Below are positions 12,419-22,117 of a stretch of DNA of 23,005 nucleotides, piece by piece (within the stretch, counting starts at the first letter, position 1; every line of letters starts with the position of its first letter). Source of the stretch: a virus. Under the pieces are notes generated by a model, which had not been told where the DNA came from, did no database searches, and worked only from the letters and a program-made list of their open reading frames with translations. The stretch spans positions 1 to 23,005 of the IMG/VR virus record IMGVR_UViG_3300009370_000912, one strand, 5' to 3'. The position numbers and the translations under genes were made by a program.

Positions 12419-15400
12419 ATGCCAAGTCCAACAGATTTTAATTTATCGCCCTATTATGATGACTTTAACGAAAGTAAAAAGTTTCATAGAGTTCTTTTTA
12501 GACCAGCATTTGCTGTACAGGCGAGAGAATTAACACAAGCACAAACTCAATTACAAAATCAAGTAGAGAGGGTATCAGACCATCTATTTGAAAAAGGTGC
12601 TATGATTATACCTGGTGAAGTCGGGTATGATTTAAATTACACTTCAGTAAAACTTTCAGCAAAATCAAACTCAACATTAGCAGATTATAATGGATTAACT
12701 TTAACAGGTGCAACTTCAGGACTTGTTGCAAAAGTTATAGGTGTTGCAGTTGCAGATGGAACTGATCCAGATACATTATATGTAAAATATTCAACAAGCG
12801 GAACAAATAATACATCAACTGCTTTTACTGATTCAGAAACTTTAAATTGTACGATTAATAGTTTACCTGCTACAGCAACTGTTGCTTCAACACACATAGG
12901 ATGTGCTGCTGAAGTTCAAAAAGGAGTTTATTATATTAATGGATATCACGTTGAAGTATTACAACAAACTATTGTTCTTGACAAATATACAAATACACCT
13001 TCTTATAGAATAGGTTTAGTAGTTGCAGAATCTTTTGTAACTCCAAATGAAGACGCAAGTTTAAATGATAATGCTCAAGGATCATCAAATCAAAATGCTC
13101 CAGGTGCTCATAGATTTAAAATTGATTTAACATTAACAAAATTATCTTTAGCTTCAACAGCAGATAAAAATTTTATAGAATTATTAAGATTAAAAAATGG
13201 TATTTTACAAAATAGAGTTAGAAATACAGAATACGGAGTATTAGAAGATACTTTTGCTCGTAGAACGTTTGACGAATCTGGTGATTATATTACTAAAGGG
13301 TTTGAGTTAGATGTTAGAGAACATTTACTATCAGGAGATAATAGAGGTATTTACTCTTCAGGTTCAGGTGGTGATTCATCTAAACTTGCAATAGGTTTAG
13401 CTCCTGGAAAAGCATATGTTAAAGGTTATGAAATAGAGAAATTAGGAACAACTTTTGTTGATGTAAATAAATCAAGAGATTTTGATACACAATCAAATTT
13501 AAAAACTAGATATGATATAGGAAATTATTTAAATGTAACTAACGTTTATGGTTCGCCAGATGTTGGTTTCGTTTCAGGTGATATAGAATCATATAAAGGT
13601 CTTGATTTATATAAATCAGCAACTGCTGTTAGAGGAACAGGTAATGCTGGAACTCTTTCAGGTATTAATACAATAGGAAGAGCTAAATCAAAAGGGTTTG
13701 AATATTCAACTGGTACTGCTACTAATAATATTTTTTCAAGTGCAGGTTTAACAAGTTCAGTTTTTAAACATTTTATATTTGATTTAGAATTATTTACTCA
13801 CTTAAATATTTTAGAAGCAACATCATTTACAACTGGTGAAACTGTAACAGGAAGTACTTCAGGTGCTACTGGTGTAGTTCAATCAGTTTCTACAGCAGAA
13901 ACAGTTACTATTAATAATATAACTCAATCAAATCCAGCAGAAGTTCAAATTGCAACTTCTCATCAATTACAAGATGGACAACAAATAACAATTGCAGGTG
14001 TTGGAAGTTCTTGGGCAATTGATTCAGTTGTAACTACTGGTGGAACATTTACAGTTAGAGATAGAGGTACTACAAATTGGTATCTGTATAAAGAAGATGG
14101 AATAACTCCTGTTAATTGTACAACTCCTGGTGTAGGTGGTACGGCAACTCACGGAGTTGTAGTTCTTTCAAATGTACAAGGTTCTTTTGCTCAAAATGAA
14201 ACAATCACAGGTGGAACATCAAGTAATACAGGAACTATACAAACAAATACATTAGGAAGAAAAGGAGTAAGAACGTTTGGAACAGATGACATTAAACAAG
14301 TTTCAATGGCAGGTTCTCCAACGTATACTTCGGATGTAGTATCTGATACTAAAAATATGACAGGTACAATATCTGTAACAGGTGCAGGAAAAACAATTAA
14401 TGGATTTGGTACAAGATTTACAGATGAATTAAGACCTGGAGATAGAATTACATATACAACTGATACTCCTCTTTCTGAAACAAATGAAGTTGCTTATGTT
14501 ATTAATGATACAACTTTTGCAGTAACTACTGGTGCAGGTGCAAACGTAACTAAATCATCTTTTACTAGAGGACGTGGTGAAATTAAAGAAGCAAGTAAAA
14601 ATATTTCTATCTTTAAAATGCCACACGAAACTATTAAGACATTAAAGACAACTGCTAATTCTGGTATAACAGATACAAATTTTGCAGTTAGAAGAAATTT
14701 TACAGCAACATTATCAGGTAATGGTGACGCTTCAATTACAGCAGGAACAAATGAAACTTTTGCTGGATTAACAGAAAAAGATTTTTCTGTATCTATTATG
14801 GCAACTGGTGGTGGTGGTTCTGGTGCCGTGGGAGATGTATTAAGTTTAGAAGGTACTAACCATTTAGCACAAACAATATTTTCATTAGGAGGTTCTCCAA
14901 CTGGTAAAACTTTAACATTAAATTTTGGTACTAGTTATGCAGGACATAAAATAAAAATTTTAGCAACAGTTAATAGAAGTGTTGCAAATTCTAAATCTAA
15001 AACTTTAAATAGTTCGCAAACAGTACAAATTTCTACACAATCAATTATAGAAAGTGGAACAATTGGTTTAGGTAGAGCAGATGTTTATGCTGTAGCTAGT
15101 GTTCATATGGCAAGTGACTTTGCTACAAATGCAACAACTGCTGATACAAATATTACAGATAGATTTAATATAGATACAGGACAAAGAGATAACTTCTATG
15201 ATATTGGAAGATTAAAATTAAAAACAGGTGCATTAACACCTACAGGAAGATTATTAGTTACATTTAGTTATTTCTCACACGGTTCAGGAGATTACTTTGA
15301 TGTAGACTCTTATTCAGGTGTTGTAGATTATGAAGATATTCCATCATATGAATCAGCAACAACTGGTGAAAGATTTGAATTAAGAGATACTTTAGATTTT

Positions 15401-18400
15401 AGACCAAGAGTTAATGATTCTTCAACAATAGATTCAGGTAATCAAGACCGTACTTATGACGGTACAGGTTCATCAGCTTTTGATATAATAAAATTTGGTA
15501 CAGATATTACTTCTGACTTTGAATATTATTTACAAAGAGTTGATAAAATATTTTTAGATTCAAATGGTAAATTTCAAGTATTAAGTGGTGCAAGTTCATC
15601 AACACCAGATATACCTGGTTCTTTAGATAATGCTATGCATATGTACACTTTGTTTTTACCTAGTTATGGATTAAACACAGCAGACGTTAGTATAGAAACA
15701 GTTGACAACAGAAGATATACAATGAGAGATATTGGACATTTAGAAAGAAGAATAGAAAATGTTGAATATTATACTCAATTATCTTTATTAGAAGTTGCTG
15801 CTCAAACATTACAAATACAAGACGCAGATGGTTTTGATAGATTTAAAAATGGATTTGTTGTAGATAATTTCACAGGACACTCAATAGGTGATCCAGGAAA
15901 TGTTGATTATAAAGTTTCAATGGATATGGCAAAAGGTGAAATGAGACCAACGTTTAATGAGGATGCAGTTCAACTTATTGAACGTGATGAAGATGGTACT
16001 GCTATTACTGCCGCTGATAGAACAGCTGGACAATATCAAAAAACAGGAGATTTAATTACATTACCTTATACTGAAACAGCTTTAATAACTCAACCTTATG
16101 CAAGTAAATCAATTAATGTTAACCCATTTGGAATATTTACTTGGATTGGTTCAATTGCATTAACACCAGCAAATGATGAATGGAAAGAAACAGAAAGAGC
16201 ACCAGAATTAACAATTACAAATGATGATGGTTCTTGGGATACTTTAGTTAAAGAATCTGGTAATCCAAATCTTCAATCTGTAGAATTAGGAACAGTTTGG
16301 AACGAATGGACAAATAATTGGACTGGACAACAAACAACTAATAGTACAGAAAGATTTGAACAAAGAGGTGGTCACGGTTGGAGAGTGATGGAGAGAGATA
16401 TCCAAACAACTACATCAACTGGTACAAGAACAAGAACAGGAATTAGACAAGTATTAGTTCCAAAAACAGTTACAACAAATGTTGGTGATAGAATTATAAG
16501 TGTAGCGTTTGTTCCATTTATTAGAAGTAGAACAGTATCATTTACTGCTTCAAGAATGAGACCAAATACAAGAGTTTATGCTTTCTTTGATAGTGATGAT
16601 GTATCTGCTTATATAACACCAAATGGAGGTTCTTTAGGTGGTAATCTTGTCACGGATGCTAACGGTTCTGTAACGGGAACTTTTGCAATACCTGATCCTA
16701 AAGTAGATTCAAATCCAAGATGGAGAACAGGTCAAAGAATTTTTAGATTAACAAGTTCATCTACAAATGTTTTAACACAAGCGCCAGATACGGCTGCTAA
16801 TGCTGAATATATTGCCAGAGGTATTATAGAAACAGTACAAAATACAATTATCTCTACAAGAACAGCGGGAGTTGAATTTAGAGCAACTAACGAAACAGAA
16901 AATATTACAAGAACAGATGTCCAACGAGGTGCAAGTAGACAAGTTGGTTATCACGATCCACTAGCACAAACATTTATGATAGATGATGAAGGTGGTGTTT
17001 TCTTAACATCTATAGATTTATTTTTCAGTTCTAAAGACGCTAATATACCTTTAACTTTACAAATTAGAAATACAGTAAACGGTTATCCAGGACAAAATAT
17101 ATTACCATTTAGTGAATTGTCATTAAATCCAGCTGATGTTAATGTAAGTGCTGACGCAACAGTTAAAACTACATTTACGTTTCCAAGTCCTGTATATGTA
17201 CAAGAAAATACAGAATATTCTTTTGTATTAATGGCTAACTCAACTGACTATAATTGTTATGTTGGAAGATTAGGAGAAACAGTAATAGGTTCAGATAGAA
17301 CAATATCAGCACAACCATATGCTGGTGTAATGTTTAAATCACAAAACGGTGTAACTTGGACAACTGAACAAAACGAAGATATTAAATTTACATTGAAGAG
17401 AGCAGAATTTGAAAATGTAACTGGAGATGTTCACTTAACAAATGATACTTTACCAGCTAGAACACTTAAAAATAATCCAATTAGAACAACAAGTGGTTCT
17501 GATATTGTTAGAGTTTATCATCCAAATCACGGAATGCACGGCACATCAAACAATGTAACTATTTCAGGAGTGCCAGCAGGAACACATAATGGATTAGCAC
17601 ATAGTTCAATTAACGGAACATATACAAGTATATCAAACGTAACTTTAGATAGTTATGATATACAAATACCAGGTTCTACAAACGCAAATACTTCAGGAGA
17701 TATTGGAAGTAATGCTGTAACAGCAACACAAAATAGAAAATATGATGTATTAAATTTATCAGGTGTACAAACAATGAAAGTACCTAATACAAGTATTGAA
17801 TGGTATATTAGACCAACTACTGGACAATCAATGCACGGTTCAGAATCAGAATTTAGTTTAACTTCAGTTGCAAATAAAATTGCTGTTGTTAATTCTGAAA
17901 ATATACATTTTAATAGTCCAAAAGCTATAATGAGTGAAATAAATGAACAAAATGAAATGTCAGGTCAAAAATCATTTTTCTTAAATTTAAAACTTTTAAC
18001 TAGTAATACAAAAGTATCACCAGTTTTAGATACACAAAGAACGAGTGCTTTTGTAATTTCAAATAGATTAAATAATCCAACGTCTGGTAATACACCAGAT
18101 TTTGTTAGTGATGTTTCTTCAACAGGTTCATCAACAGCTGCTGTTTATTTAACTAAACCTGTAGTGTTAGAAAATTCATCAACATCTTTAGATGTTAGAT
18201 TGACTTCAAATATTAGGTCTAGTTCAACTGTACAAGTTTATCATAGAACAATAGGTGCTGAAGATGAAAGAAAAATTGATGATTTATCTTGGACACCATT
18301 TAATACAAATGGTGAAGAAGATTCAGCAATAGTTCCTGCCGAAAATGATACAACATTTAAAGAATACAAATATTCTGTAGCAGGGTTGAATCAATTTACA

Positions 18401-18490
18401 TCTTTCCAAATTAAAATAGTAATGAAAGGGTCAATATCATCATATCCTCCAATAGTAAGAGATATGAGAACGATAGCATTGGCGATATAA
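12419..18490 (+). CDS. Giant DUF4815-type baseplate/tail structural protein (2023 aa)
   Basis: The N-terminus (DFNLSPYYDDFNESKKFHRV, LFRPAFAVQARELTQAQTQLQNQVERVSDH) is the DUF4815 signature found in very large structural proteins of T4-type cyanophages. The long middle is beta-rich and modular: 'FTTGETVTGSTSGATGVVQ' (about 471), 'QNETITGGTSSNTG' (about 592), Ser/Thr-rich stretches, and LEFRPRV-type and WKETERAPEL segments that recur in such proteins. The C-terminal third contains AQTFMIDDEGGVFLTSIDLF (about 1515), followed by a lectin-like beta fold (IPLTLQIRNTVNGYPGQNIL) and a final IVRDMRTIALAI. At twice the size of T4 gp7 or three times gp10, it may take the place of those peripheral wedge proteins, since no separate gp7 or gp10 is visible here; that is inference. 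A TAGGAGAG ribosome site sits just before the ATG, and there is no separate promoter after gp8. Confidence 0.8.
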   Translation: MPSPTDFNLSPYYDDFNESKKFHRVLFRPAFAVQARELTQAQTQLQNQVERVSDHLFEKGAMIIPGEVGYDLNYTSVKLSAKSNSTLADYNGLTLTGATSGLVAKVIGVAVADGTDPDTLYVKYSTSGTNNTSTAFTDSETLNCTINSLPATATVASTHIGCAAEVQKGVYYINGYHVEVLQQTIVLDKYTNTPSYRIGLVVAESFVTPNEDASLNDNAQGSSNQNAPGAHRFKIDLTLTKLSLASTADKNFIELLRLKNGILQNRVRNTEYGVLEDTFARRTFDESGDYITKGFELDVREHLLSGDNRGIYSSGSGGDSSKLAIGLAPGKAYVKGYEIEKLGTTFVDVNKSRDFDTQSNLKTRYDIGNYLNVTNVYGSPDVGFVSGDIESYKGLDLYKSATAVRGTGNAGTLSGINTIGRAKSKGFEYSTGTATNNIFSSAGLTSSVFKHFIFDLELFTHLNILEATSFTTGETVTGSTSGATGVVQSVSTAETVTINNITQSNPAEVQIATSHQLQDGQQITIAGVGSSWAIDSVVTTGGTFTVRDRGTTNWYLYKEDGITPVNCTTPGVGGTATHGVVVLSNVQGSFAQNETITGGTSSNTGTIQTNTLGRKGVRTFGTDDIKQVSMAGSPTYTSDVVSDTKNMTGTISVTGAGKTINGFGTRFTDELRPGDRITYTTDTPLSETNEVAYVINDTTFAVTTGAGANVTKSSFTRGRGEIKEASKNISIFKMPHETIKTLKTTANSGITDTNFAVRRNFTATLSGNGDASITAGTNETFAGLTEKDFSVSIMATGGGGSGAVGDVLSLEGTNHLAQTIFSLGGSPTGKTLTLNFGTSYAGHKIKILATVNRSVANSKSKTLNSSQTVQISTQSIIESGTIGLGRADVYAVASVHMASDFATNATTADTNITDRFNIDTGQRDNFYDIGRLKLKTGALTPTGRLLVTFSYFSHGSGDYFDVDSYSGVVDYEDIPSYESATTGERFELRDTLDFRPRVNDSSTIDSGNQDRTYDGTGSSAFDIIKFGTDITSDFEYYLQRVDKIFLDSNGKFQVLSGASSSTPDIPGSLDNAMHMYTLFLPSYGLNTADVSIETVDNRRYTMRDIGHLERRIENVEYYTQLSLLEVAAQTLQIQDADGFDRFKNGFVVDNFTGHSIGDPGNVDYKVSMDMAKGEMRPTFNEDAVQLIERDEDGTAITAADRTAGQYQKTGDLITLPYTETALITQPYASKSINVNPFGIFTWIGSIALTPANDEWKETERAPELTITNDDGSWDTLVKESGNPNLQSVELGTVWNEWTNNWTGQQTTNSTERFEQRGGHGWRVMERDIQTTTSTGTRTRTGIRQVLVPKTVTTNVGDRIISVAFVPFIRSRTVSFTASRMRPNTRVYAFFDSDDVSAYITPNGGSLGGNLVTDANGSVTGTFAIPDPKVDSNPRWRTGQRIFRLTSSSTNVLTQAPDTAANAEYIARGIIETVQNTIISTRTAGVEFRATNETENITRTDVQRGASRQVGYHDPLAQTFMIDDEGGVFLTSIDLFFSSKDANIPLTLQIRNTVNGYPGQNILPFSELSLNPADVNVSADATVKTTFTFPSPVYVQENTEYSFVLMANSTDYNCYVGRLGETVIGSDRTISAQPYAGVMFKSQNGVTWTTEQNEDIKFTLKRAEFENVTGDVHLTNDTLPARTLKNNPIRTTSGSDIVRVYHPNHGMHGTSNNVTISGVPAGTHNGLAHSSINGTYTSISNVTLDSYDIQIPGSTNANTSGDIGSNAVTATQNRKYDVLNLSGVQTMKVPNTSIEWYIRPTTGQSMHGSESEFSLTSVANKIAVVNSENIHFNSPKAIMSEINEQNEMSGQKSFFLNLKLLTSNTKVSPVLDTQRTSAFVISNRLNNPTSGNTPDFVSDVSSTGSSTAAVYLTKPVVLENSSTSLDVRLTSNIRSSSTVQVYHRTIGAEDERKIDDLSWTPFNTNGEEDSAIVPAENDTTFKEYKYSVAGLNQFTSFQIKIVMKGSISSYPPIVRDMRTIALAI

Positions 18491-18494
18491 GAAA

Positions 18495-18716
18495 ATGGCA
18501 AATGGAGTTTTGAAAGTTGAAGGACACGCAGATTTAATTAGAGATGTTAAAACTAATGCAATAGTAAGAACAAGCAACGAATATGCTGTTTATATGAGAA
18601 GAGTAAAACAAAGAGAAGAGAACGCAGACAAATTAAGAGGTGTGTGTTCCGAGATAAATAATTTAAAGAAAGAATTAAGAGAAATAAAAGATTTAATTAA
18701 GAAGGTTGTAAAATAA
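18495..18716 (+). CDS. 73-aa coiled-coil hypothetical protein of the tail block
   Basis: This short protein (MANGVLKVEGHADLIRDVKT...) starts four bases after the giant structural gene and ends one base before the next ATG. Residues about 32-72 are a charged amphipathic helix (MRRVKQREENADKLRGVCSE, INNLKKELREIKDLIKKVVK) with a heptad pattern that suggests a coiled coil. Its N-terminal 'HADLIRDVKTNAIVRTSNEY' looks like a small conserved head. Its place between structural genes suggests a minor virion or assembly component. I do not recognise a named family. Confidence 0.7.
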   Translation: MANGVLKVEGHADLIRDVKTNAIVRTSNEYAVYMRRVKQREENADKLRGVCSEINNLKKELREIKDLIKKVVK

Positions 18717-18717
18717 A

Positions 18718-19602
18718 ATGGCTGCTAGACAGATATTACCAAATCAAACGTTAGAAGATTTAAGAGTTCAGTTTAATCTCTTATCTGCTGATGACTTTGG
18801 CGACATAGGAACGTTAGATCCAGGTTTGTCAGCAACAAGTGTTATAGGTGCTGTAAATGAATTGTCTGCTCAAGTATTTGCTGCTGAAGGTTGGAAGATG
18901 GAAGATTCAACTTCAACACAACAGGTGGTTGGTGCAGGTCAAGTTGCTAGATTTCTTGGATCATCAGGAATAACTGCTGTTGTATCTTCTCCAGATACAT
19001 TAACAATATCATTAACAGACGCTGTATCTGTTGCAACTTCTGTAACAGCTCCAACACTTTATGCAGGTAATTTAACTTTATCAAGTGGTTATATTACAGA
19101 CTCAAGTGGTATTATAAATTTTGATAATGAAAATATAACAACAACTAATGAAGTATCTGGTGGTACTGGTACTTTTGGAACAGTTGTAGGTACAGGTGGA
19201 ACTCATACATTAGGAACAGTTCAAATTTCTGGTAATCAAATTTCATCTACAGATTCTACAGAATTAGTTGTTAATGATAACTTACAAATTTTAGGAGATG
19301 TAAAAGCAAATAATTTTACTCCTTTATCAGGAGACCAAGTTACTGTAAATTCTAATTTAGAAATAGGTCAAAATAAAGGTATCTTCTTTGAAGGTGCAAC
19401 AAGTGATAGTTTTGAAACTCAATTAACTGTAGTTGATCCAACAAGTGACCAAATAATAACATTTCCTGACGCAACAGGAACAGTTGCTTTAACAAACACA
19501 ACAGGTTATGCGACAGGTAGTATTTTTACTGCTTCAGTATCTTTAGTAATATACAATTCAGCAGGGGTAGCGCAAAAGACGATTGTTGGTAGTGCTACAT
19601 AG
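18718..19602 (+). CDS. Beta-rich virion structural / fibre-like protein (294 aa)
   Basis: The N-terminal segment (LPNQTLEDLRVQFNLLSADD, then FGDIGTLD and SVIGAVNELSAQVF) resembles the attachment end of short fibre or structural proteins in marine T4-type phages. The rest is low-complexity Thr/Ser/Gly/Val beta repeats such as 'GTGTFGTVVGTGGTHTLGTV' and 'TFPDATGTVALTNTTG', which suggest a trimeric beta-helix shaft. It has no globular head of its own, so it may be a shaft to which another protein binds. It is tightly packed, with one base after the coiled-coil gene and an AGGAG before the following gene. The function is inferred from composition and place. Confidence 0.6.
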   Translation: MAARQILPNQTLEDLRVQFNLLSADDFGDIGTLDPGLSATSVIGAVNELSAQVFAAEGWKMEDSTSTQQVVGAGQVARFLGSSGITAVVSSPDTLTISLTDAVSVATSVTAPTLYAGNLTLSSGYITDSSGIINFDNENITTTNEVSGGTGTFGTVVGTGGTHTLGTVQISGNQISSTDSTELVVNDNLQILGDVKANNFTPLSGDQVTVNSNLEIGQNKGIFFEGATSDSFETQLTVVDPTSDQIITFPDATGTVALTNTTGYATGSIFTASVSLVIYNSAGVAQKTIVGSAT

Positions 19603-19613
19603 GAGATTAAATT

Positions 19614-20543
19614 ATGGCTATACGAGCTCCTCTATATTATAGCGCAGGCAATTTGAAAGAAATGACTTCTGCCGAAGTCAATGAAATTGTTTCACAAATA
19701 ATATATCAATATTCATTAGCACCTTCTGTTGCATTATCAGTAGTTGGTTCTGGTGGTAATGTAGGATCAATAACAGATACAAGACAACAAGCAGGTGAAA
19801 TGCATACTCATAATTCATCTTTTCCAGCTGAATCAACAACAAATGAACCTACAACGGTAACTGTTACCTACGATAAAATTACAAAGACAACAAACTCTGG
19901 TTCAGCTCCAACTGATTCAGGAAAAACTTGGCCTGTCTATAGAACAGCGACTAATAATATTCAAGCAATGTCATTGCAAGATATTAAAGATACTTTTCTT
20001 CATCCTGCAATAGATTTATTAGTAAGTGCAAGTTTAGGAACTGACCAAGGTGGTACGTATCATATTAACACTTCAAATAATGTTGCAGGTTCTACTTTAG
20101 TTAATGGAACACCAATTTTTGTAAATACTCAAGCAGATACAACTGCTTATTCACCAGGAACAATTGGAGACCACGCATTGGATAATCCTACAACAATTCA
20201 AAATTATTATTTACATAGAATAGATGGTGCCAATAACACTCCAAAAACACCACTTTATGTTACCGCTGGAAATGATTTAAGAGAATATGTAACAGCAGAT
20301 TTTAATACTTTAATAGGTAATGCTCTTAAATATACTGCTGGTTCTTCAGCAGATGGCTATAAAATAACTTATAGTTATTCATCAGGAACAAATAGAGGTT
20401 CTGGTATGGCAGATACAATATTATCTGGTACAGGTGATTATCAAACAAGATATGTAAATACAGATGATTATAGAGCGCAAGAGTTTCCAACTGGTACACC
20501 TACAACATCAAATACTTGGTATTTGAAAATAAGTAAAGCTTAA
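19614..20543 (+). CDS. Conserved-type virion structural protein (309 aa)
   Basis: The start (MAIRAPLYYSAGNLKEMTSAEVNEIVSQI) resembles proteins found in pairs after fibre genes in marine T4-type phages. The middle contains 'WPVYRTATNNIQAMSLQDIKDTFLHPAIDLL' (about 105-135) and a second similar phrase, 'TPLYVTAGNDLREYVTADFNTLI' (about 218-240), which restates the N-terminal 'APLYYSAGNLKEMTSAEVNEIV'. An internal repeat architecture is therefore likely. The C-terminal part is Ser/Thr-rich beta sequence ending NTWYLKISKA. An AGGAG lies nine bases before the ATG. It is probably a minor tail or fibre component; the exact role is unknown. Confidence 0.6.
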   Translation: MAIRAPLYYSAGNLKEMTSAEVNEIVSQIIYQYSLAPSVALSVVGSGGNVGSITDTRQQAGEMHTHNSSFPAESTTNEPTTVTVTYDKITKTTNSGSAPTDSGKTWPVYRTATNNIQAMSLQDIKDTFLHPAIDLLVSASLGTDQGGTYHINTSNNVAGSTLVNGTPIFVNTQADTTAYSPGTIGDHALDNPTTIQNYYLHRIDGANNTPKTPLYVTAGNDLREYVTADFNTLIGNALKYTAGSSADGYKITYSYSSGTNRGSGMADTILSGTGDYQTRYVNTDDYRAQEFPTGTPTTSNTWYLKISKA

Positions 20544-20559
20544 ATTATAGGAGTAGATT

Positions 20560-21057
20560 ATGATTAATGAAGAAAATTTTATAACAGCACATTTTATAGA
20601 TAATGAAAGAAAAAATATTGAAATATTATTAAAAAGTGATGACGGAACAGCAGTCAATCCACATATACTTGAATATGATGTTGACAATCCAAATTGTCAA
20701 GAATTATTAAAGTTTTGTTCTTTAGACCAACTTCACGAAAATACTTATACTAAAAAACAAGAAGAACGAAAAGCTTTTGTTAATCAAATTAAACGAATAG
20801 CACAAAAAGAAGGTCTTATTAAAGATATAATAGAAGAGGTTAATCCTAAATTTATTGAATTGATGATGGACTTTCTTTTAAGTAATAAGAAAGAACATAT
20901 AGACCGTTTATTTAATTTTAAAATATATTTGTTTGAACAAGATATAGTAAAGAATTGTAAAGACCAAAGTTTAAAATCTACTATTAGAAAATCAAAAACT
21001 CCTTTAGAAGCACTTAAAATTTATATTAAACTTTGGGAAGATACCAATAAGATTTAA
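20560..21057 (+). CDS. Hypothetical 165-aa protein closing the late block
   Basis: This acidic/basic mixed, mainly helical protein starts MINEENFITAHFIDNERKNI and shows an N-terminal beta segment (residues 1-40, 'NIEILLKSDDGTAVNPHILEYD'). The remaining helices include 'KQEERKAFVNQIKRIAQKEG' and 'IDRLFNFKIYLFEQDIVKN'. It has a good ribosome site (TATAGGAG) and follows the preceding structural gene by 16 bases. It is therefore co-transcribed with the tail genes and may be a chaperone or minor virion protein. Its last 32 bases overlap the 3' end of the convergent glycosyltransferase gene. I do not recognise a family. Confidence 0.75.
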   Translation: MINEENFITAHFIDNERKNIEILLKSDDGTAVNPHILEYDVDNPNCQELLKFCSLDQLHENTYTKKQEERKAFVNQIKRIAQKEGLIKDIIEEVNPKFIELMMDFLLSNKKEHIDRLFNFKIYLFEQDIVKNCKDQSLKSTIRKSKTPLEALKIYIKLWEDTNKI

Positions 21058-22117
21058 TCCATTCTTCTTTACAAGAGTGTATATCAGTTTCAGGACCAGC
21101 AAAGTGTACTATTTTTATATTAGGATGTGGTTTATCTAATATCATATAATCCTCTTTAAATCTTTTACAATACTCTACATTATTTTCTAAATTTTGTTCT
21201 TTATCTAAAGTATATTTACCAATCCATTTACCTTTAATTAAAGATATCGGTATATTATTTTTAGTTGCTATATCTTCAACAAAGTTTTGTTCACCAAAAT
21301 ATTTGTAATGTACTTGTCCTGTATTATAATAATGTAATTGCCATTTTTCTGGATCTTTTATAAAAGTATCCCATATAACTTTACATTGTCCAGATTTAAA
21401 TTTAAAGAATCCTCCTTGAAGTTTTGGTTTTGGTAATCCCCACCATTTATCATAAGATACTAATTCATTATCTACTACAGGCCAACCTATTAAATCATCC
21501 ATATTATTTACAATAATTTGGTCAATATCCATAATAATAATTTCATCTGTAGGTTTTTGTTCCATAAATTCTGGATTAAAGAAAGATAATTTATGCCAAT
21601 GGCGTTTTATTTTACTATCTTTTGGTAAAGGAATAACTTTATCTGCTTTAACATTTGGATTATCACTATAACAAATAAATTCAAATGGAAATGTACAGTA
21701 TGTTTTTAATCCATTATAAAGTTTTGCAACATAATCAGGTGAATATTTTCCTTCAAAATAAACACAACATATTTTAATATTAGTTTTTCTAGCTTCTGTA
21801 AGCTTGAAAAAACCCCCTCCACTTTCTTTTCCTCTTGCTTTATTAAGAGATTGATATAAAGGAATACCACAAAATTTTTGACAAAGTATAGCTGGATCAG
21901 TTTTTAATTCTTCAAAAAAGTTTTGCCATTCTTTACTATTAATAATATCTTCTATCTTTTCGTTATTTGAAACTTTTAAATGTTTTTGTGTTATTCTTTC
22001 TATTTGAGGTTCTATTAAAGCTACAGGAGTATCTACCCAACAACACGGCAGTATATAACCTGTTGCTGAATAAGAAAGTTCTTTAAACGATAAGCATTTT
22101 GGATTAATTTTTTTCAT
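21026..22117 (-). CDS. SPASM-like domain fused to a GT-A glycosyltransferase
   Basis: This 363-aa protein has two parts. Residues 1-100 look like the SPASM/twitch Fe-S domain normally found at the C-terminus of radical SAM enzymes: INPKCLSFKELSYSATGYIL, PCCWVD, and later CQKFCG, with C8, C25, C26, C79 and C83. Residues about 112-340 form a glycosyltransferase of GT-A fold: KICCVYFEGKYS at the first strand, DEIIIMDIDQIIVNNMDDLI with the metal-binding D197-x-D199, LQGGFFKFKSG (233-243) and GEQNFV (275-280). The protein would transfer a sugar from a nucleotide-sugar; the acceptor is unknown. The start ATG lies immediately after the TAA of the radical SAM gene and in the same frame, so the SPASM domain may belong functionally to that enzyme. 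The 3' end overlaps the convergent late-block gene by 32 bases. Confidence 0.8.
   Translation of the reverse strand: MKKINPKCLSFKELSYSATGYILPCCWVDTPVALIEPQIERITQKHLKVSNNEKIEDIINSKEWQNFFEELKTDPAILCQKFCGIPLYQSLNKARGKESGGGFFKLTEARKTNIKICCVYFEGKYSPDYVAKLYNGLKTYCTFPFEFICYSDNPNVKADKVIPLPKDSKIKRHWHKLSFFNPEFMEQKPTDEIIIMDIDQIIVNNMDDLIGWPVVDNELVSYDKWWGLPKPKLQGGFFKFKSGQCKVIWDTFIKDPEKWQLHYYNTGQVHYKYFGEQNFVEDIATKNNIPISLIKGKWIGKYTLDKEQNLENNVEYCKRFKEDYMILDKPHPNIKIVHFAGPETDIHSCKEEWIKSYWYLPKV

Noticed and set aside
18653-18660. GATAAATA inside the coiled-coil gene
   Set aside because: It is within coding sequence and about 57 bases from the next ATG; the first base and context do not match the strong late sites.
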